NCBI GenBank assembly: GCA_002375995.1 | Contig: DFNI01000014.1 | Coordinates: 1-29,490, forward strand | Origin: Acetothermia bacterium UBA3571 | GTDB taxonomy: Bacteria; Bipolaricaulota; Bipolaricaulia; Bipolaricaulales; Bipolaricaulaceae | Reading direction: 5' to 3' | Length of the DNA stretch: 29,490 nt | Shown here: positions 29,252 to 29,490 of the stretch, piece after piece | Layout of the letters: each line of letters begins with the position of its first letter | Numbering within the stretch: position 1 is the stretch's first letter | Position numbers and translations under genes: made by a program | Notes under the pieces: generated by a model | What the model was told of the DNA's origin: nothing | What the model saw: only the letters and a program-made list of their open reading frames with translations | Database searches by the model: none

Positions 29252-29490
29252 GGTTGGTCCTGGCGGTAGGAGGCTCGGCGGGCCACATCTATCCGGCCCT
29301 AGCGGTGGTAGAGGCCTTGAGGGAGATTGTTCCTGAGCTTCGGGCCTTCTGGTTGGGGCGTCCCGGGAGCATTGAAGAGGATCTTGTCCGCCGGGAGCCG
29401 GGGATCGCGTTCATTTCCTTCCGCTCCGCGGGGATCCCCCGCGCCCAACCGCTGCGGGGAACCCGCACCCTCCTTTCCCTCCCTAGAAGC
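29248..29490 (+). CDS. murG: UDP-N-acetylglucosamine--lipid-linked MurNAc-peptide transferase MurG, N-terminal part (runs off the right edge)
   Basis: Eighty-one codons are visible before the window ends, all in one open frame. The start MRLVLAVGGSAGHIYPALAVVEAL matches the MurG glycine-rich loop (GGTGGHIxPALA), with a Ser-Ala in place of Thr-Gly. WLGRPGSIEEDLVRREPG follows, as in the GlcNAc-transferase fold. It makes lipid II from lipid I on the inner face of the membrane. ATG 29248 overlaps the ftsW stop by ATGA. Completeness cannot be judged. Confidence 0.9.
   Translation, partial: MRLVLAVGGSAGHIYPALAVVEALREIVPELRAFWLGRPGSIEEDLVRREPGIAFISFRSAGIPRAQPLRGTRTLLSLPRS

Noticed and set aside
1..29490. 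CRISPR arrays, tRNA or rRNA genes, phage genes, toxin-antitoxin or defence systems
   Set aside because: No regularly spaced repeats, no tRNA-like cloverleaf, and no gene family of those kinds was recognised when reading both strands. Gaps are mostly below 120 bases.

Overview
The window is gene-dense bacterial DNA with high G+C (near or above 60% in most genes). It has short gaps, many start/stop overlaps, frequent GTG and TTG starts, and no tRNA, rRNA or CRISPR array that I could see. An Omp85/BamA protein beside an OmpH/Skp-like chaperone shows a cell with an outer membrane. Peptidoglycan genes (murD, ftsW, start of murG) show a normal cell wall. In the segment sequenced, fabZ follows ompH with no lpxD, and no lpxA or lpxB follows fabZ. 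That fits an LPS-poor or LPS-free diderm of an uncultured or deep-branching lineage (Bipolaricaulota/Acetothermia or Thermotogota-like), but this is inference; nothing here fixes the taxon.

Region 1 (1-10.8 kb). The left edge holds the 3' end of an integrase-type transposase. Then comes a minus-strand sugar-acid catabolic operon, read from 10.75 kb down to 0.5 kb: IclR-family regulator, periplasmic binding protein, two ABC permeases, GldA-like dehydrogenase, UxaA-type dehydratase, DgoD-type galactonate dehydratase, SDR oxidoreductase, KDPG/KDPGal aldolase and PfkB-type KDG/KDGal kinase. The genes describe import of a sugar acid or its precursor, dehydration by two different routes to a 2-keto-3-deoxy acid, phosphorylation, and cleavage to pyruvate and glyceraldehyde-3-phosphate. 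A perfect 9-bp inverted repeat lies over the predicted promoter and is a good candidate operator. A D-2-hydroxyacid dehydrogenase is transcribed divergently from the same 82-bp region.

Region 2 (11.8-17.5 kb, minus strand). A housekeeping run, mtaD-type deaminase, rpsO, pnp, M16 peptidase and coaD, is packed tightly. The polynucleotide phosphorylase carries two C-terminal S1 domains instead of one.

Region 3 (17.6-29.5 kb, plus strand). A run of codirectional genes: Asp/Glu racemase family protein, sugar-phosphate-type nucleotidyltransferase, galactokinase, YraN nuclease-like protein, ComM/YifB ATPase, BamA, a membrane-anchored OmpH-like protein, FabZ, glutamate formimidoyltransferase, MurD, FtsW and the start of MurG. 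The galactokinase and nucleotidyltransferase suggest a GalT-independent route to an activated hexose. The galactose theme may link this run to the galactonate-type operon, though they are separate transcription units.

No wholly unknown system was found. The most interesting points are the two-dehydratase operon with its own redox pair, the operator architecture, the tandem-S1 PNPase, the missing lpx genes between bamA and fabZ, the anchored Skp-like protein, and the racemase lacking one catalytic cysteine.
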